Shown: positions 45,647 to 56,399 of the stretch, in pieces | How positions within the stretch are numbered: the first letter of the stretch is position 1 | Layout of the letters: each line of letters begins with the position of its first letter | Source: Chamaecyparis obtusa | Taxonomy: Eukaryota > Streptophyta > Pinopsida > Cupressales > Cupressaceae | DNA length: 64,000 nucleotides | Assembly: GCA_027943335.1 (NCBI GenBank) | Contig: BSBK01000967.1 | Location: 407,001-471,000 of the forward strand | Reading direction: 5' to 3' | Position numbers and translations under genes: made by a program | Notes under the pieces: generated by a model | What the model was told of the DNA's origin: nothing | The model's input: the letters and a program-made list of their open reading frames with translations, nothing else | The model's database searches: none

Positions 45647-45659
45647 CTTTGATACCAAA
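45647..45659 (-). promoter_or_regulatory. Primer-binding site of the small LTR element
   Basis: Minus strand TGGTATCAAAGTG two bases inside the 5' LTR; a diverged form of the initiator-methionine-tRNA primer site. Confidence 0.65.
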
Positions 45660-45862
45660 TGAGAGAGCAAAATCCATAAATGACATATTTATTCAGTTCA
45701 ACCAAAGTTCCTTTTTAGAAAGGTGCTACAAGAAGCACAAACTACCAATGGTAGTAATAGATACAAATGCAGTTATATAACCACATAACCGTAGAAACAA
45801 GGCATTAGTTTCATTAATGAAAATTAAAACTAAAACATACTTAGTAATGTAATATGCCAACA
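45660..45862 (-). repeat. 5' LTR, 203 bp
   Basis: Pair of 39817-40017. Confidence 0.8.
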
Positions 45863-45867
45863 TTCTT
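45863..45867. repeat. TSD of the small LTR element, right
   Basis: TTCTT, matching 39812-39816. Confidence 0.75.
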
Positions 45868-46931
45868 AACATATCTTGTGCATAGTAAATAAAAATCTAG
45901 ACACATATAGGGTAAGTGCACAAAGATGGGGGACCAAAAAAGGGGTATAAGATGCCACTTTCTTTTTTTTTTATGAAATTAACAAACTCTAAAGTTCAAT
46001 GAGAAATTAAAGATATACTCAAAATTTTAAGATGTGACAAGAACAAGAGTTGTAATAGTCTGAATCTAGTTTCTAAACTACTAATTTGTTTTGAAAATGG
46101 TGCAGATTAAGGCCCTCAAAAAGGGGGAGCACAAAAAGTGGTCTTATTTTTGGTGAAAAAACATAGCATAGCATCTAGTGTACTCCCCCTAAAATGTTAA
46201 CTTTTTTTGAATTTTTTTAGTCACTCTAGTGAGAAGTTAGCTAACACCATGTAGTTTATCCCAGATTGTTCTGCTAATTTTTTGATGAATGTATAATTTT
46301 TTATGAATTTCTGAAGTACACACATCTTGAAAATGTGAAATTTTTGTGTGCTCCCCCTAGAAATCATTGAAAACTAATAAAAAATCATTTTTTAAAAAAA
46401 AATGTGTATTTAATTGAGTCTAGTTTCTAAAAAAGTAACTTGTTACAAAATTCGACGAACAAGCCAAAATCTAAGCCCAAATACTATACATCAATTTTTG
46501 ACAAAAATTAGATATACATACAAAAGAAATTAGAGATGAAAAGCTTAACATAATCAGAATTCAAAATAAATTATATGGTTAGATAGCTAACAAAGAGATC
46601 TACAATATCATGTCATCTAATTTTAACGTTATTGAACCACAAATAAACCTAACGAGGAGCACACAATTTAAAATATGTGAATTTTTTGTATGTCTATTGT
46701 AAAACATGTCTCAGGCCTATTTGAATCCTCCAAGCCTTTGGGTTGGATCTCCAAGGAAAATAAAAGCCTTAGGCTTGGTGTATTCCAATGTATTCAAACA
46801 CATGTATGCGCTATTCAAATTTATGGTTTCAATAGTGCGTGCGCACTATGTATCATCCAGAAAATTCTTAAGGAAGTGAGAGAGAAAGAGTGAGAAGGTG
46901 GCGAGGGCTGAGAGAGGAATAGAGATTGAGA

Positions 46932-46934
<3 letters not shown>
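45868..46934. other. Non-coding region upstream of the GA tract
   Basis: AAGGGGGAGCACAAAAAGTG at about 46120 recurs inverted as TTTTTGTGTGCTCCCCCTA at about 46340. A related GTACTCCCCCTAAAA lies at 46180. Part of this region may be the 5' LTR of the Tat-like element, whose start was not found. Confidence 0.4.

Positions 46935-47003
<69 letters not shown>
46935..47003. repeat. GA dinucleotide repeat, about 34 units
   Basis: Uninterrupted (GA)n on the plus strand, about 350 bp before the primer-binding site, so probably inside the R-U5 part of an LTR. Confidence 0.95.
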
Positions 47004-47004
<1 letters not shown>

Positions 47005-47352
47005 ATCCAAGCATTCAAGCAAGCACTTGAAGTTATTTTCATAGCATTTCATTATCCATTAGTTGCATAATCAAGCTTTAGGCTATTTTGCATACAAATC
47101 CATTCAATCTCCACACTTTGGTGACACCTTGGGCAAGGAGCTTCATTTGGAAATTTGATAGCTCAACACATTTAAGGAATCAAGTCTAGGAGGACAATGC
47201 AGACAAGATACAATGGGTAAGTGAAGGTAAACTTGTTTTAAGTTCATTTGATAATTTCTAATCTTCATTGTGTTGCAATTAGTTTGATTTATTAACATAG
47301 ATTAGTTACTATTTTATTTATAATAGTTAGACATTTAATTTGCATAATTTTT

Positions 47353-47371
47353 TGGCGCTCACCGTGGGGCC
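47353..47371 (+). promoter_or_regulatory. Primer-binding site of the Tat-like gypsy element
   Basis: TGGCGCTCACCGTGGGGCC within ATTTTTTGGCGC, the typical start of the interior of many plant Ty3/gypsy elements. The 5' LTR would end with TTTGCA at 47344. Confidence 0.75.
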
Positions 47372-47399
47372 CACCCCACATTTTTAACATTTTGTTTTT

Positions 47400-49398
47400 A
47401 GTTTTTTTGTGTGCAGATTTATACAGTTTGTTCTTGTGCATTTACCCCTGATTCCTACACATTTGTTACTTCTTCCTATGCATCCATTATGCTTTCCATC
47501 AGTTACTTCAGTTTTTGTCTTTTTTCTCTCATTTGGTGTATTCATAGCATGTTACTACGCATTCATATCATGTTACTGCATTTTTGTTAACATTGCACAT
47601 TCACTTCATTTCTGTAGGCATATACCCACTGTTTCAGCAGATCCATCCTTTTCGCGCATTTACTTTCTATTTTTGCGCATTCATCGTCTGTTTCTGTGCA
47701 TCTGTTATTTTGATTTATAGATTTCTATTTTTCATTATTTTAATATTTAGCTAATCACTTTAACAATTTTATGTTCGTTGTTGTAGACATTTAGGATATT
47801 TTGCAGGTCCATTCTGAAGACCCCACTTCAAGATTACTGACTGTTTACTTGCAGGTTCTTAAAGGGGTTTGCAAAATAAACCATAATCATGTTTGGGTTT
47901 TAAAACAAGACATGCATTTTATTTTCATGTGTCTTCCTTAGTTTAAGAAATCTTTCTATTGTGTCTTGCTTTCATAAGCTATTTGTAATCCCAAGATTAT
48001 AACAACCTATCATCTCCCCTTGCCATTCGTGGATCTTGGGTGTAAGAGAGATTGTTATAATCTTTAGAGGGTGGTCTTTGGTGGGAAAAGAGGTACTCAC
48101 CCCAAGGAATGACCCAACCAGTAATAGGCTAAAGCCAAGACCTTCCAAATCGGTATATAAAAAATACCATTGTGATTAGTCTCATAGTGGATAGGTGTGA
48201 ATTCGTTGTGGCAACCAAAATCTCCTCTAGTACTCATGTGGTGTGTTAAAGTCCCTTCATTGTTAAGGTGAAAATATTAATTTGGAGAGATTGGGAGAGC
48301 CCCCTTAATTGGGAAAATGACTTGATCACAACCACCTGAATGGATGTCCTTATTAAATACCTTTGTATAGTGGCCAAAAACCTTCTATTTGCTGGCTCAA
48401 GGGGCCATCCAAGCCTGTGAAGACAGCCCACATTAGTCATGGTTCATAACAGAGATAGTAGTTCTTTGGGAAGTAATGACCCATTGAATTCAGAACTTGG
48501 TGTGCCAGAGAAGTGAGTGCACTATAAGGAGGAGCCTGTGCCTCCAAGTTCCTAGGCTATCCGCTGTGAATTTGCGTGGCTGGATTTTATCCAAGTAGGG
48601 AATCAACAAATACTGTCCTTGACAACCTTAGGAATTGTAAGCGTGTTTGTGCATACATATTAGATCAAATTAGAAATCATTTCTATTTTGCATGTGTGTG
48701 TCTACGCATTTCAATTTTTTTGCCAAAAATAATCATCTAAAAACTAGAAAATTCCAAAATTTCAAGTCAAACCATAAAAAAACTAGAAATTGTGCATTTA
48801 TCATTTTCTACTGCACATCTGTTCAAACCTACTATGCATCCATTACTGTTATTGTGCATTGATCCAACATTTTTTCACATTTATCTTATCTTGTTGCGCA
48901 TATACTCAACTATCCTGCGCGTTTGTTCCTACGCATACACAATAGAGAGCCTTTGTACGGACCCTAGAAATTTCAAAATCACTTTTTTGGATACCCATTT
49001 TAGTCTTTAGTATGGTTCTAGACAAACATTCAATTTTCACAGACCTTTTGATCCTTAGTTTGACCATTTTCATCAAATTCTCCATTATTCTTTCATCCAA
49101 AATTCCAAAACTTCAAAATTTTCCAATTAGTGTTGAATCATTACCTTGCTTATCAGATTTTGATCTTTGTGAGTTTACCATATCAAGATTTATCATCCTC
49201 AATCAAAAACTTACCTAGGTTATGATCTCTTTATTTTCTTTGTCACATCATAGTGAGATCCATACCTCCTATAGACTTAGATTATCAAAATTTTCATACT
49301 TATCTCAACACATTTAGGTTCATTTCTACATCTATCTGATCAAACACATTCCACTTGCTTCATCAAACTCTTCATCCCAAGATCATCTTTCACATTTT
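47400..49398 (+). other. Untranslated leader with degenerate GCGCAT/GTGCAT repeats
   Basis: Pyrimidine-rich sequence containing many copies of (T)GCGCATT, TGTGCATC and TACGCATT at 47410-47720 and 48790-48940. No long frame; the TATA- and ATG-free parts fit a retroelement leader. Confidence 0.5.
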
Positions 49399-51285
49399 AT
49401 GGTTCAAACTCGATCTCAGAAACTCAAACAAACCGTTGATCTAGAATCTGTAGACAAGATGGAAGGGGACAACAACAATGAGGAAAACCCTTGGTCTAGA
49501 ATTCTTAAGAAAAGTTCAATTTTTAGATCAGATCAAGAACCAACATATCAGGATTTAAGAGATGCTATGCAAGATGATGGGTTCTATAATGTCATGGAAA
49601 GACTTTTAGACATGGATAAGGAGATGTATTTCCTCATGCTTGCTCAACAAGGAGAAAAACTACCAAGTGATTTTGATGTTTCCACTCTTAAAGAACCAAC
49701 TATCACAAACAATAATGAAATCCCTAGTGGTTCTCAAGAGGCACATACTCATGAAGCAAAGGAAGACAAACAACAAAATAGTGCTTCCCAAAATACTCAA
49801 GGTCGACCTCCCCCATCTTTGGATCTCATTTTACAACAAATCCAGATGCTTCAACAACAAATCTATGACATTCAAATTGGATCATCAACCAAGAAGTATT
49901 CCTTAGATGATATATGTCCTTATCCTTTTGGTAAACATTTAGAAATGATTCCATTCCCTCCTCATTTTGGGGTACCCAAATTTGACAAAAACAAAGGGAA
50001 TTCAGATCCACAAGACCACATTCATGAGTTTTGTGCTACTTGTATTGAAGTCGCTCACAATGAAACTTATCTTATGTGACTATTTCCATGAAGTTTAGGA
50101 GGACAAGCCATGGAATGGTTCTCCAAACTACCCTGGTGCATCAAATCTTTCAATGAGCTTATTGACAAGTTTGTGACACATTACTGATATAACATCAAAC
50201 ATGAAGTCACTATGCTTGATCTTTGCAATGCACAACAAAAGAATGGAGAACCTTTCCTTACTTTTTTGCAAAGATGGCATCAATTATTTGCCAAGTATCC
50301 AAGAATAATTCCTGAACAAGAAAAGATGGATATATTTGTGCATAACCTTACACAAGAAATGAGCTATAGGCTTCAACTGCAATGCCCTCCAAACTTTAAC
50401 AAGCTCATTGAAAATGGTATCAAAATTGAGGAAGCTATGGTTAGGAAAGGTGAGATTAAGTTTTACTCTAAGGACAATGTTGGATCTTAAAATTCAAATC
50501 CCAACAACAACAACGATGACAAGTCCAATTTTTGGAACAAAAACAATAACATAGTCAATGATGGGATTGTTGATAACCTACATGTTAAACCAACAAAACC
50601 TCTTTTGAATCTCACAAGAAAAGCTAATGATACTCAACCTACTTATAGAAATCAAACCACAACTCACAATACCAACAACAACTCATCTAATTCAAGATTA
50701 CCTTTTATGCCATGTAAAATAACTTTTACTCCTTTGGGTGAATCTCTTGAATCTTCATTAAGGAAGTTGATCACAAAGAAACTCATTGTACTTCCTGAAA
50801 CTAGAGATTTTGAACCTAGGGTGAAGCCTTCTTGGTGGAATGATAATGATTATTGTGAATTCCATAGAGGGAAAGGTCACAAAACCAATGATTGTCAAAG
50901 ACTTAAATATGTGATACAAGACTTGATTGAAAGTAGAGAGATAAGTGTTGATGGACATACCTCAAATGAGTCACATATGGCTTTTAAAAATCCACTTCCC
51001 GAACATGAGAAAGGAATTTCTTCCAATGCTAAAGGTGATAATCAAGCCAACTACAATACCACATCCTATAAGTATGTTAATCACCTTTCTAAATGCCATC
51101 CTTCTCAATACTATGCCAATGTGATTACTATAAAAGAAAAGTCTGAGAGTCAACCCGTCAATGTTACTACTCGAGCCCAATCTAAGGTTACTGTCCAAGG
51201 TGTCTTGTCCAAACCTACCACCTCACAAAACAAGTTTGTCTATGTTCCAAAGTCCATGCCAAATGTTTATCAATCAATATAATCT
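49399..51285 (+). pseudogene. gag of the Tat-like element
   Basis: ATG at 49399 starts M-V-Q-T-R-S-Q-K. One frame can be followed to 51282, with stops at about 50077, just after 50092 and at 50186 and 50488. The capsid-type domain reads F-D-K-N-K-G-N-S-D-P-Q-D-H-I, M-E-W-F-S-K-L-P, F-L-T-F-L-Q-R-W-H and L-F-A-K-Y-P (about 49975-50330). A knuckle-like C-E-F-H-R-G-K-G-H-K-T-N-D-C (CX2HX4HX4C), followed by L-K-Y-V-I-Q-D-L-I, lies at about 50855-50930, a form I know from Tat-type gag. A one-base shift near 51275 moves reading into the protease frame. The product would form particles around the element RNA. Confidence 0.8.
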
Positions 51286-51919
51286 TTTGGATCAATTAAA
51301 GAAAACACCAGCCCAAATATCTATACTAGAGCTTTTGTGTCTGTCATCGTCTCATAAGGATATTCTTGAGATATGCACTTTGAAATTAGTCCTTGCATTG
51401 GGATTTTATGAAAATGTTGTAGATCCAAAGAAGAAAATCACAATCAAAGCTTATGATGAAGAAGAGAGGTCATCTAAGGGATTTTTTGTTCTTCCTATCA
51501 GAGTAGGTCATGTAGTCAAAGATGTACTTTGTCAAGTTCTTGATATGGATCTCACATATAAAATTCTTTTGGGGAGACCTTGGATTCATTCTATGCAAGT
51601 TGTGCCCTTGAATTATCATCAGTGTTTGAAATTTCCCCAAAATGGTCAAGAAATAACTATCAAAGGACATCCAAATCCTTTCCAGTATTGTAATACTTTG
51701 AAGACAACACCTGAATCTTTGGTACGTTATAATCATGTTGGATCTTCTGCAACAATAACCATTGATTCAAGTAATATAGCATCAACATCTAAGTCCAATG
51801 GGATCAAAATTGATATAAAAGTACAAAGTATGGGAGAATACACTTTGGGTCAAACCTTTTGCATCACAGAGTTACCTTTATCTCCTAAGCCATATGGAAA
51901 ATCCTTGATTATCAAATAA
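51286..51919 (+). pseudogene. Protease region with catalytic core deleted
   Basis: Y-N-L-L-D-Q-L-K-K-T-P-A-Q-I-S-I-L-E-L-L opens the region, as in many plant Tat-type polyproteins. S-S-H-K-D-I-L then runs straight into E-I-C-T-L-K-L-V-L-A-L-G-F. In relatives, as I remember them, a longer stretch with the catalytic Asp (D-G-G/S-A/S motif) lies between these blocks, so it appears deleted in frame. The downstream flap region is kept: V-L-P-I-R-V-G and I-L-L-G-R-P-W-I-H (about 51565-51590). No active protease is possible. Confidence 0.65.
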
Positions 51920-52069
51920 CAATCTAAAGCTCCTTCCACACTTGTTTATGAGACATTTATAAGTGGGGGCACTATATCAAAAGAAGTAGCTGAGTGTAAT
52001 GCTAACCATTTTCTTAAATAACATAAGAGTGAAGAAGATGTAAAACATGAATATATATCACTTGATATA

Positions 52070-52240
52070 TATGGTAAAAAATATTCTTTGTTGCAAAAGA
52101 TGGGATGCCAAGGTAGTGGACCTATAGGGTTGCAGAGAGAAGGTGTTATAAAGCCAATTCTGAAAAATCCAAACTACCAAAGAGATACCACAGGATTACG
52201 ATACAAATTAAGGAGAAGGACCAAAAGAACCTCAAGGCAA
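52070..52240 (+). pseudogene. G-patch domain between protease and RT
   Basis: L-L-Q-K-M-G-C-Q-G-S-G-P-I-G-L-Q-R-E-G-V is a G-patch-type glycine pattern and is followed by a short linker and T-T-G-L-R-Y. It is in frame with the upstream protease block. G-patch domains bind nucleic acid or RNA helicases and occur in some retroelement polyproteins. Confidence 0.6.
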
Positions 52241-52337
52241 AGAGAAGATCACACCTTTCTACAAGACATCTAAGGCTCTTGCATTAGAGTTTTGAAAACA
52301 TGGCATGTATGTGGATCTAGAAAAGAAAAGGATAAAA

Positions 52338-52483
52338 ACATAAATCATTAACAGACTTAGGGATAATCAAGATGATGATTCTGACTCTAATGATTACGAA
52401 TGGGATTACAACATAAATCATTAACAGACTTAGGGATAATCAAGATGATGATTCTGACTCTAATGATTATGAATGGGATTCAT
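52338..52483. repeat. 73-bp tandem duplication in the pol linker
   Basis: ACATAAATCATTAACAGACT through GATTA(C/T)GAATGGGATT occurs at 52338 and 52411. The 73-bp period is not a multiple of three, so it breaks the frame. Confidence 0.9.
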
Positions 52484-53229
52484 TATCTAATAATATTGAA
52501 GAAATAGGAGTTGATGTTGTCCATGCCTATAGTGGTGATTACCATGAGGGAGAGAGTTCAAGGACTAACTTGCTAGGATTACTTCCACATAATACTACTC
52601 TTGATGATTGTGAGGAAAGTGAGAATTATCTTGTGATAGATGATTTTGATGAGAGTATGGAAATAGACCTTGCTAATACAATCATAAACCTTGAAAAATT
52701 CTCTATAAATACCATCTCAGTCTTTGAAATCGACCCAAATGATCTGATATCCCTTGTACATCCTGAGCTTATAGATTGGGATTCTCCCAACCATCTATAA
52801 CTTGATGTTTTCCATAATGATGATGCAATTATCGACTATCTTGGAATTAGACATCATCTACTGCCTAGGGATCATAAGTCAAGATTTCCAATAGAACTCA
52901 ATGACATTTCTTATTTTGGAGAGTGTGCCAATCCTTTCACTCACAAAAATGTAAAAATAATCAATAGATCTAATGGTGAAAACTACTCAGTGGCAGTATT
53001 AGATCTGGAAATAGTAAAAAAAAAAGATGTATTTGAGGGTAAAAACCTCTCTGAGGCACCTGAAGATGGAAGGATTGACACTCTCCCCAATTATATGTAT
53101 TGAGAGAAATCTACAATACTTATTAAACCAGCATTGCCTCTCAACTTTAGAATGGAGGAGTCCCCGCATATTCTCAACAGATTCGGAGAAAGAAGCTTTT
53201 TCATAGTTTTTCAAAGAAAGACAAGTTAA

Positions 53230-53960
53230 CTTTTCCTGGTCTTATGTTGATATCCTAGGAATGGATCCTAATCTTATTATGCATCACTTATCTATTGCAC
53301 CATGAATTAAACCAGTTAAGCAGAAACTTAGAAAAATGCATCCTCATATTGCACTTATGGTTAAAGAAGAGTTAAAGAAGCTCCTAGATGTTGGATTCAT
53401 TTGAGCCATTGATTATGCTGAGTGGATTTCTAATATTGTACTAGTATCAAAACCAGACAAGTCTATCAGGATTTGTATAGATTTTTGAGATCTCAACAAA
53501 GCTTTTCCTAAAGATGACTTCCCACTACCCAACATTGATATCATAGTTGATTTAAGAGCTGCATATGAGATGTTGTCTCTAATGGATGGTTATTCTGGCT
53601 ATAATCAGATCAAAATTGCACCAGAAGACCAAGAGAAGACTGCTTTTACATGTCCTTGGGGCATGTACTATTGGAATGTGATGCCTTTTGGACTCAAGAA
53701 TGCTGGTGCAACTTATCAAAGGGCTATGACCATAATCTTTCAGGACATGATGCATACTATAATGGAAGATTATGTTGATGATATTCTAGCAAAATCTAAA
53801 AATAGAGATGGTTATTTAAGAGTGTTGGATAGAATATTCACCTGAATGGAAAAATATCAGATTAGACTTAATCTAAAGAAGTGTACATTCGGGGTTACAT
53901 TAGGAAAAATGTTAGGTTATATTATCTTAGCTAAATGTATAGAGGTTGATCCATAAAAAT
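53230..53960 (+). pseudogene. Reverse transcriptase domain
   Basis: Readable from P-V-K-Q-K-L-R-K-M through I-R-I-C-I-D-F-x-D-L-N-K-A, D-D-F-P-L-P-N-I, D-G-Y-S-G-Y-N-Q-I, M-P-F-G-L-K-N-A-G-A-T-Y-Q-R-A-M and the catalytic Y-V-D-D-I-L (about 53770). In-frame stops include TGA where Arg is expected before D-L-N (CGA to TGA), a TGA at 53843 and a TAA at 53954. The domain copied element RNA into DNA in the particle. Confidence 0.85.
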
Positions 53961-53971
53961 TTAAGGCAATC

Positions 53972-54640
53972 ATGGAGATGGCTTTCCCTACAAATATCAG
54001 TCAATTAAGATCTTTACAAGGACATCTCCAATTAATTAGAAGATTTGTTTCTCAACTAGCAGATAGAAGTCATCCCTTTCAACATTTGTTACATAAAGAC
54101 ATCTCAATCAAGTGGAATGATAAGTGTGAAGAAGCCTTCAATAAGATCAAGAAATATTTGGAAAATCCTCCTACTCTTATGTCACAGATTCCAAGCAATC
54201 CACTCTTGCTCTATATTTCAGCTACAGAAGTCTCACTAGGTGCTCATCTGGCCCAACATGATCAAGAAGGAAAGGAAAATGCTATATATTATATCAGTCG
54301 CACCATTGTGGGATATGAACTAAATTATTCTCCAATTGAAAGAGCATGTCTATCATTAGTCTTTGCTTCATAGAAATGGAGACACTATATGTTGTCTCAT
54401 TCTATCAAGCTTGTTGCAAAGATTGATCCTTTGAAATATCTTTTGAGCAAGACAACATTAATAGGAAGATTGGCTAAGTGGGTTATGTTACTTAGTGAAT
54501 TTGATATTGATTATGTGGATAGGAAGGCCATCAAAGGACAAGTAATTGTAGATCAATTTGTTGAGGCACCACTGACAGATGATCCACCTATACATAAGGA
54601 ATTTATAGATGTACATATCTTGACATTATCTACATAGACA
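53972..54640 (+). pseudogene. First RNase H domain (gypsy type)
   Basis: In frame with RT. Has R-R-F-V-S-Q-L-A-D-R-S-H-P-F, L-L-L-Y-I-S-A-T-E-V-S-L-G-A, Y-Y-I-S-R-T-I-V-G-Y-E and L-S-E-F-D-I-D-Y-V, the usual landmarks. Stops at 54372 (TAG where TGG or CAG would be expected) and 54636. Confidence 0.8.
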
Positions 54641-55055
54641 TGGAAGTTGTACTTTGATGGATCATATACTCAGCATGGTTATGGAGCTAGAGTGCTATTT
54701 GTTACGCCGCAAGGATATAAAATACCAAAGTCTTACAAATTACTCTTTCCTTGTACAAATAATGTAGCTGAGTATGAAGCCTTGATGATTGGGTTAAAGA
54801 TGGCTCTGCAATGGAAAGTCATTGAATTGAATGTCTATGGAGACTCTCAGCTGATCATCAATCAAGTTAATAATGAATACTAGACCAAGGATGATAATTT
54901 GTTACCATATGAACATATGGTGGATGACTTTAAGCAATATTTTTCAATCATCACCTTTGAGAAAATTCCAAGGCATGATAACAAGGCTGCAGATGCTATG
55001 GCTACAATTTCTTCTCTATTTGATACAGAGGATACAAAAGCTCATTTTGAGTTCT
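54641..55055 (+). pseudogene. Second (additional) RNase H domain
   Basis: L-Y-F-D-G-S-Y-T-Q-H-G-Y-G-A, N-N-V-A-E-Y-E-A-L-M-I-G-L, Y-G-D-S-Q-L-I-I-N-Q-V and R-H-D-N-K-A-A-D-A-M-A give a second RNase HI fold with all four acidic positions. One TAG at 54881. A dual RNase H is the signature of the Tat lineage. Confidence 0.85.
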
Positions 55056-55239
55056 TAGTGGAATCCTTGAATTATCCTGCATACAATGATCTTGATACAA
55101 GTATCATATGTCATATTGTTGGACAAGATTCCCCAACTTATGGAAAGATATATTCCTACCTAAAAGACAATACCATTCCACTGACATATCCAAAAACAAA
55201 AATGAACCTTTTTACACCAAGCCTCCTGCTATATTCTAA

Positions 55240-56390
55240 TATCTAACACCCTGTATCGGCGAGGTCTTGACGGTACTCTCTTATGATGTCTTGAACATGA
55301 TGAAGCTCAAACTTCCTTATGAGATGTTCACGAGGGTATTTGTGGGAAACATTCAAGTGGTCCTTCCTTGGCTAAGAATCTCATGCATATGGCTTACTAT
55401 TGGCCTACTATGGAGATAGATTCCTTCCACTTTTCTAGGAAATGCAAGAAATGTCAGATACATGGGAATCTTATTCATGTGCCGACACAACAGCTCCATC
55501 CTTTTACAACCATGTTTCCATTCAGTCAGTGGGGACTCAACTTTGTGGGTGTTATTCATCCTCCATCTTCCAATGACCATAAATATATTATCACCACAAC
55601 TGAGTATTTTACCAAGTGGATTGAACCTGTTCCATTTATCACTGCCACTGGAAAGGAAATATCCATGTTTATCCTCAATTATATCATTTGCAAATATGGT
55701 ATCCCTATGCATCTTATTACTGATCATGGGAAGCAATTCCAAAATCAAGACATAGATGAACTATGTGAGAAATTCCACATCACACATCACTATTCCACAA
55801 TTTATTATCCCCAAGGTAATGGCCAAGATGAGGTGTCTAACAAAACCATTGTCAAGATCCTTCAAAATATTATCAATGATGCTGGTCATGACTGGCATAT
55901 CCAATTGAATCTCACCTTATGGGCTTATCATACTTCAATCCACACTCCCACTAGAGCCACACCGTATTCCCTTATTTATGGTTATGAAGTTGTTCTACCC
56001 CTCGAGGTCAAGTTACATTCTCTTCATGTATCCCTAAAAGATTTAATTCTAGATGAAGAGTATAGGGTTGCACAGCTAACTAAATTAGAATTGCCAGATG
56101 AATGTCGTCAAAGAGCCTTTGATCATTTAAAGGTCTACCAATAGCGAATGTCTTGTCAATATAATAGTAAAGTGAAACCTAGAAACTTTCTTGTGGGTAA
56201 TCTAGTCCTTCATGAGAATCCCAAAAATCAGCAGCACCGTGAGAAGAAAGACAAGTTTGAACCCAACTAGTTAGGTCCTTTTGTGATTACATCATTTTAT
56301 GGCTCCAAGGCTTATCACTTGTCTATGTTTGAGGGAGATGTCTTGGATGAGCCTTTTAACAACATGCACCTCAAGAAGTTCTATGCTTAA
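55240..56390 (+). pseudogene. Integrase, first catalytic Asp replaced by Asn
   Basis: Y-Y-W-P-T-M and C-K-K-C come from the zinc-binding part, whose His half lies in another frame at about 55320-55360. The core reads F-S-Q-W-G-L-N-F-V-G, I-I-T-T-T-E-Y-F-T-K-W, L-I-T-D-H-G-K-Q-F and Y-Y-P-Q-G-N-G-Q-D-E-V-S-N-K-T. Asn stands where W-G-x-D normally gives the first catalytic Asp; the second Asp and the Glu are present. The frame is open for 258 codons from 55368, then broken at 56142. Reading continues to about 56390 (H-L-K-K-F-Y-A), the normal end of pol. Confidence 0.85.
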
Positions 56391-56399
56391 AATCCCAAT

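Larger units (their letters stand above)
39817..45862 (-). mobile_element. Non-autonomous LTR element with a nested LINE
   Basis: Two LTRs of 201 and 203 bp (TGAGAGAGC ... GCCAACA on the plus strand; the left copy ends AATA) are flanked by TTCTT. Beside the right LTR the minus strand reads TGGTATCAAAGTG, a variant initiator-methionine-tRNA primer site. Beside the left LTR it reads AATGAGGAGGGGAA, a good polypurine tract. Without the LINE at 41337-45041 the interior is only about 1.9 kb and shows no gag or pol that I recognise. It is therefore a small non-autonomous element, of copia type by primer site. LTR divergence is clearly higher than in the 29-kb copia element, so it is older. Confidence 0.8.

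Noticed and set aside
46821..47052. Minus-strand frames with long Leu-Ser repeats
   Set aside because: These are translations of the GA dinucleotide tract, not a protein.
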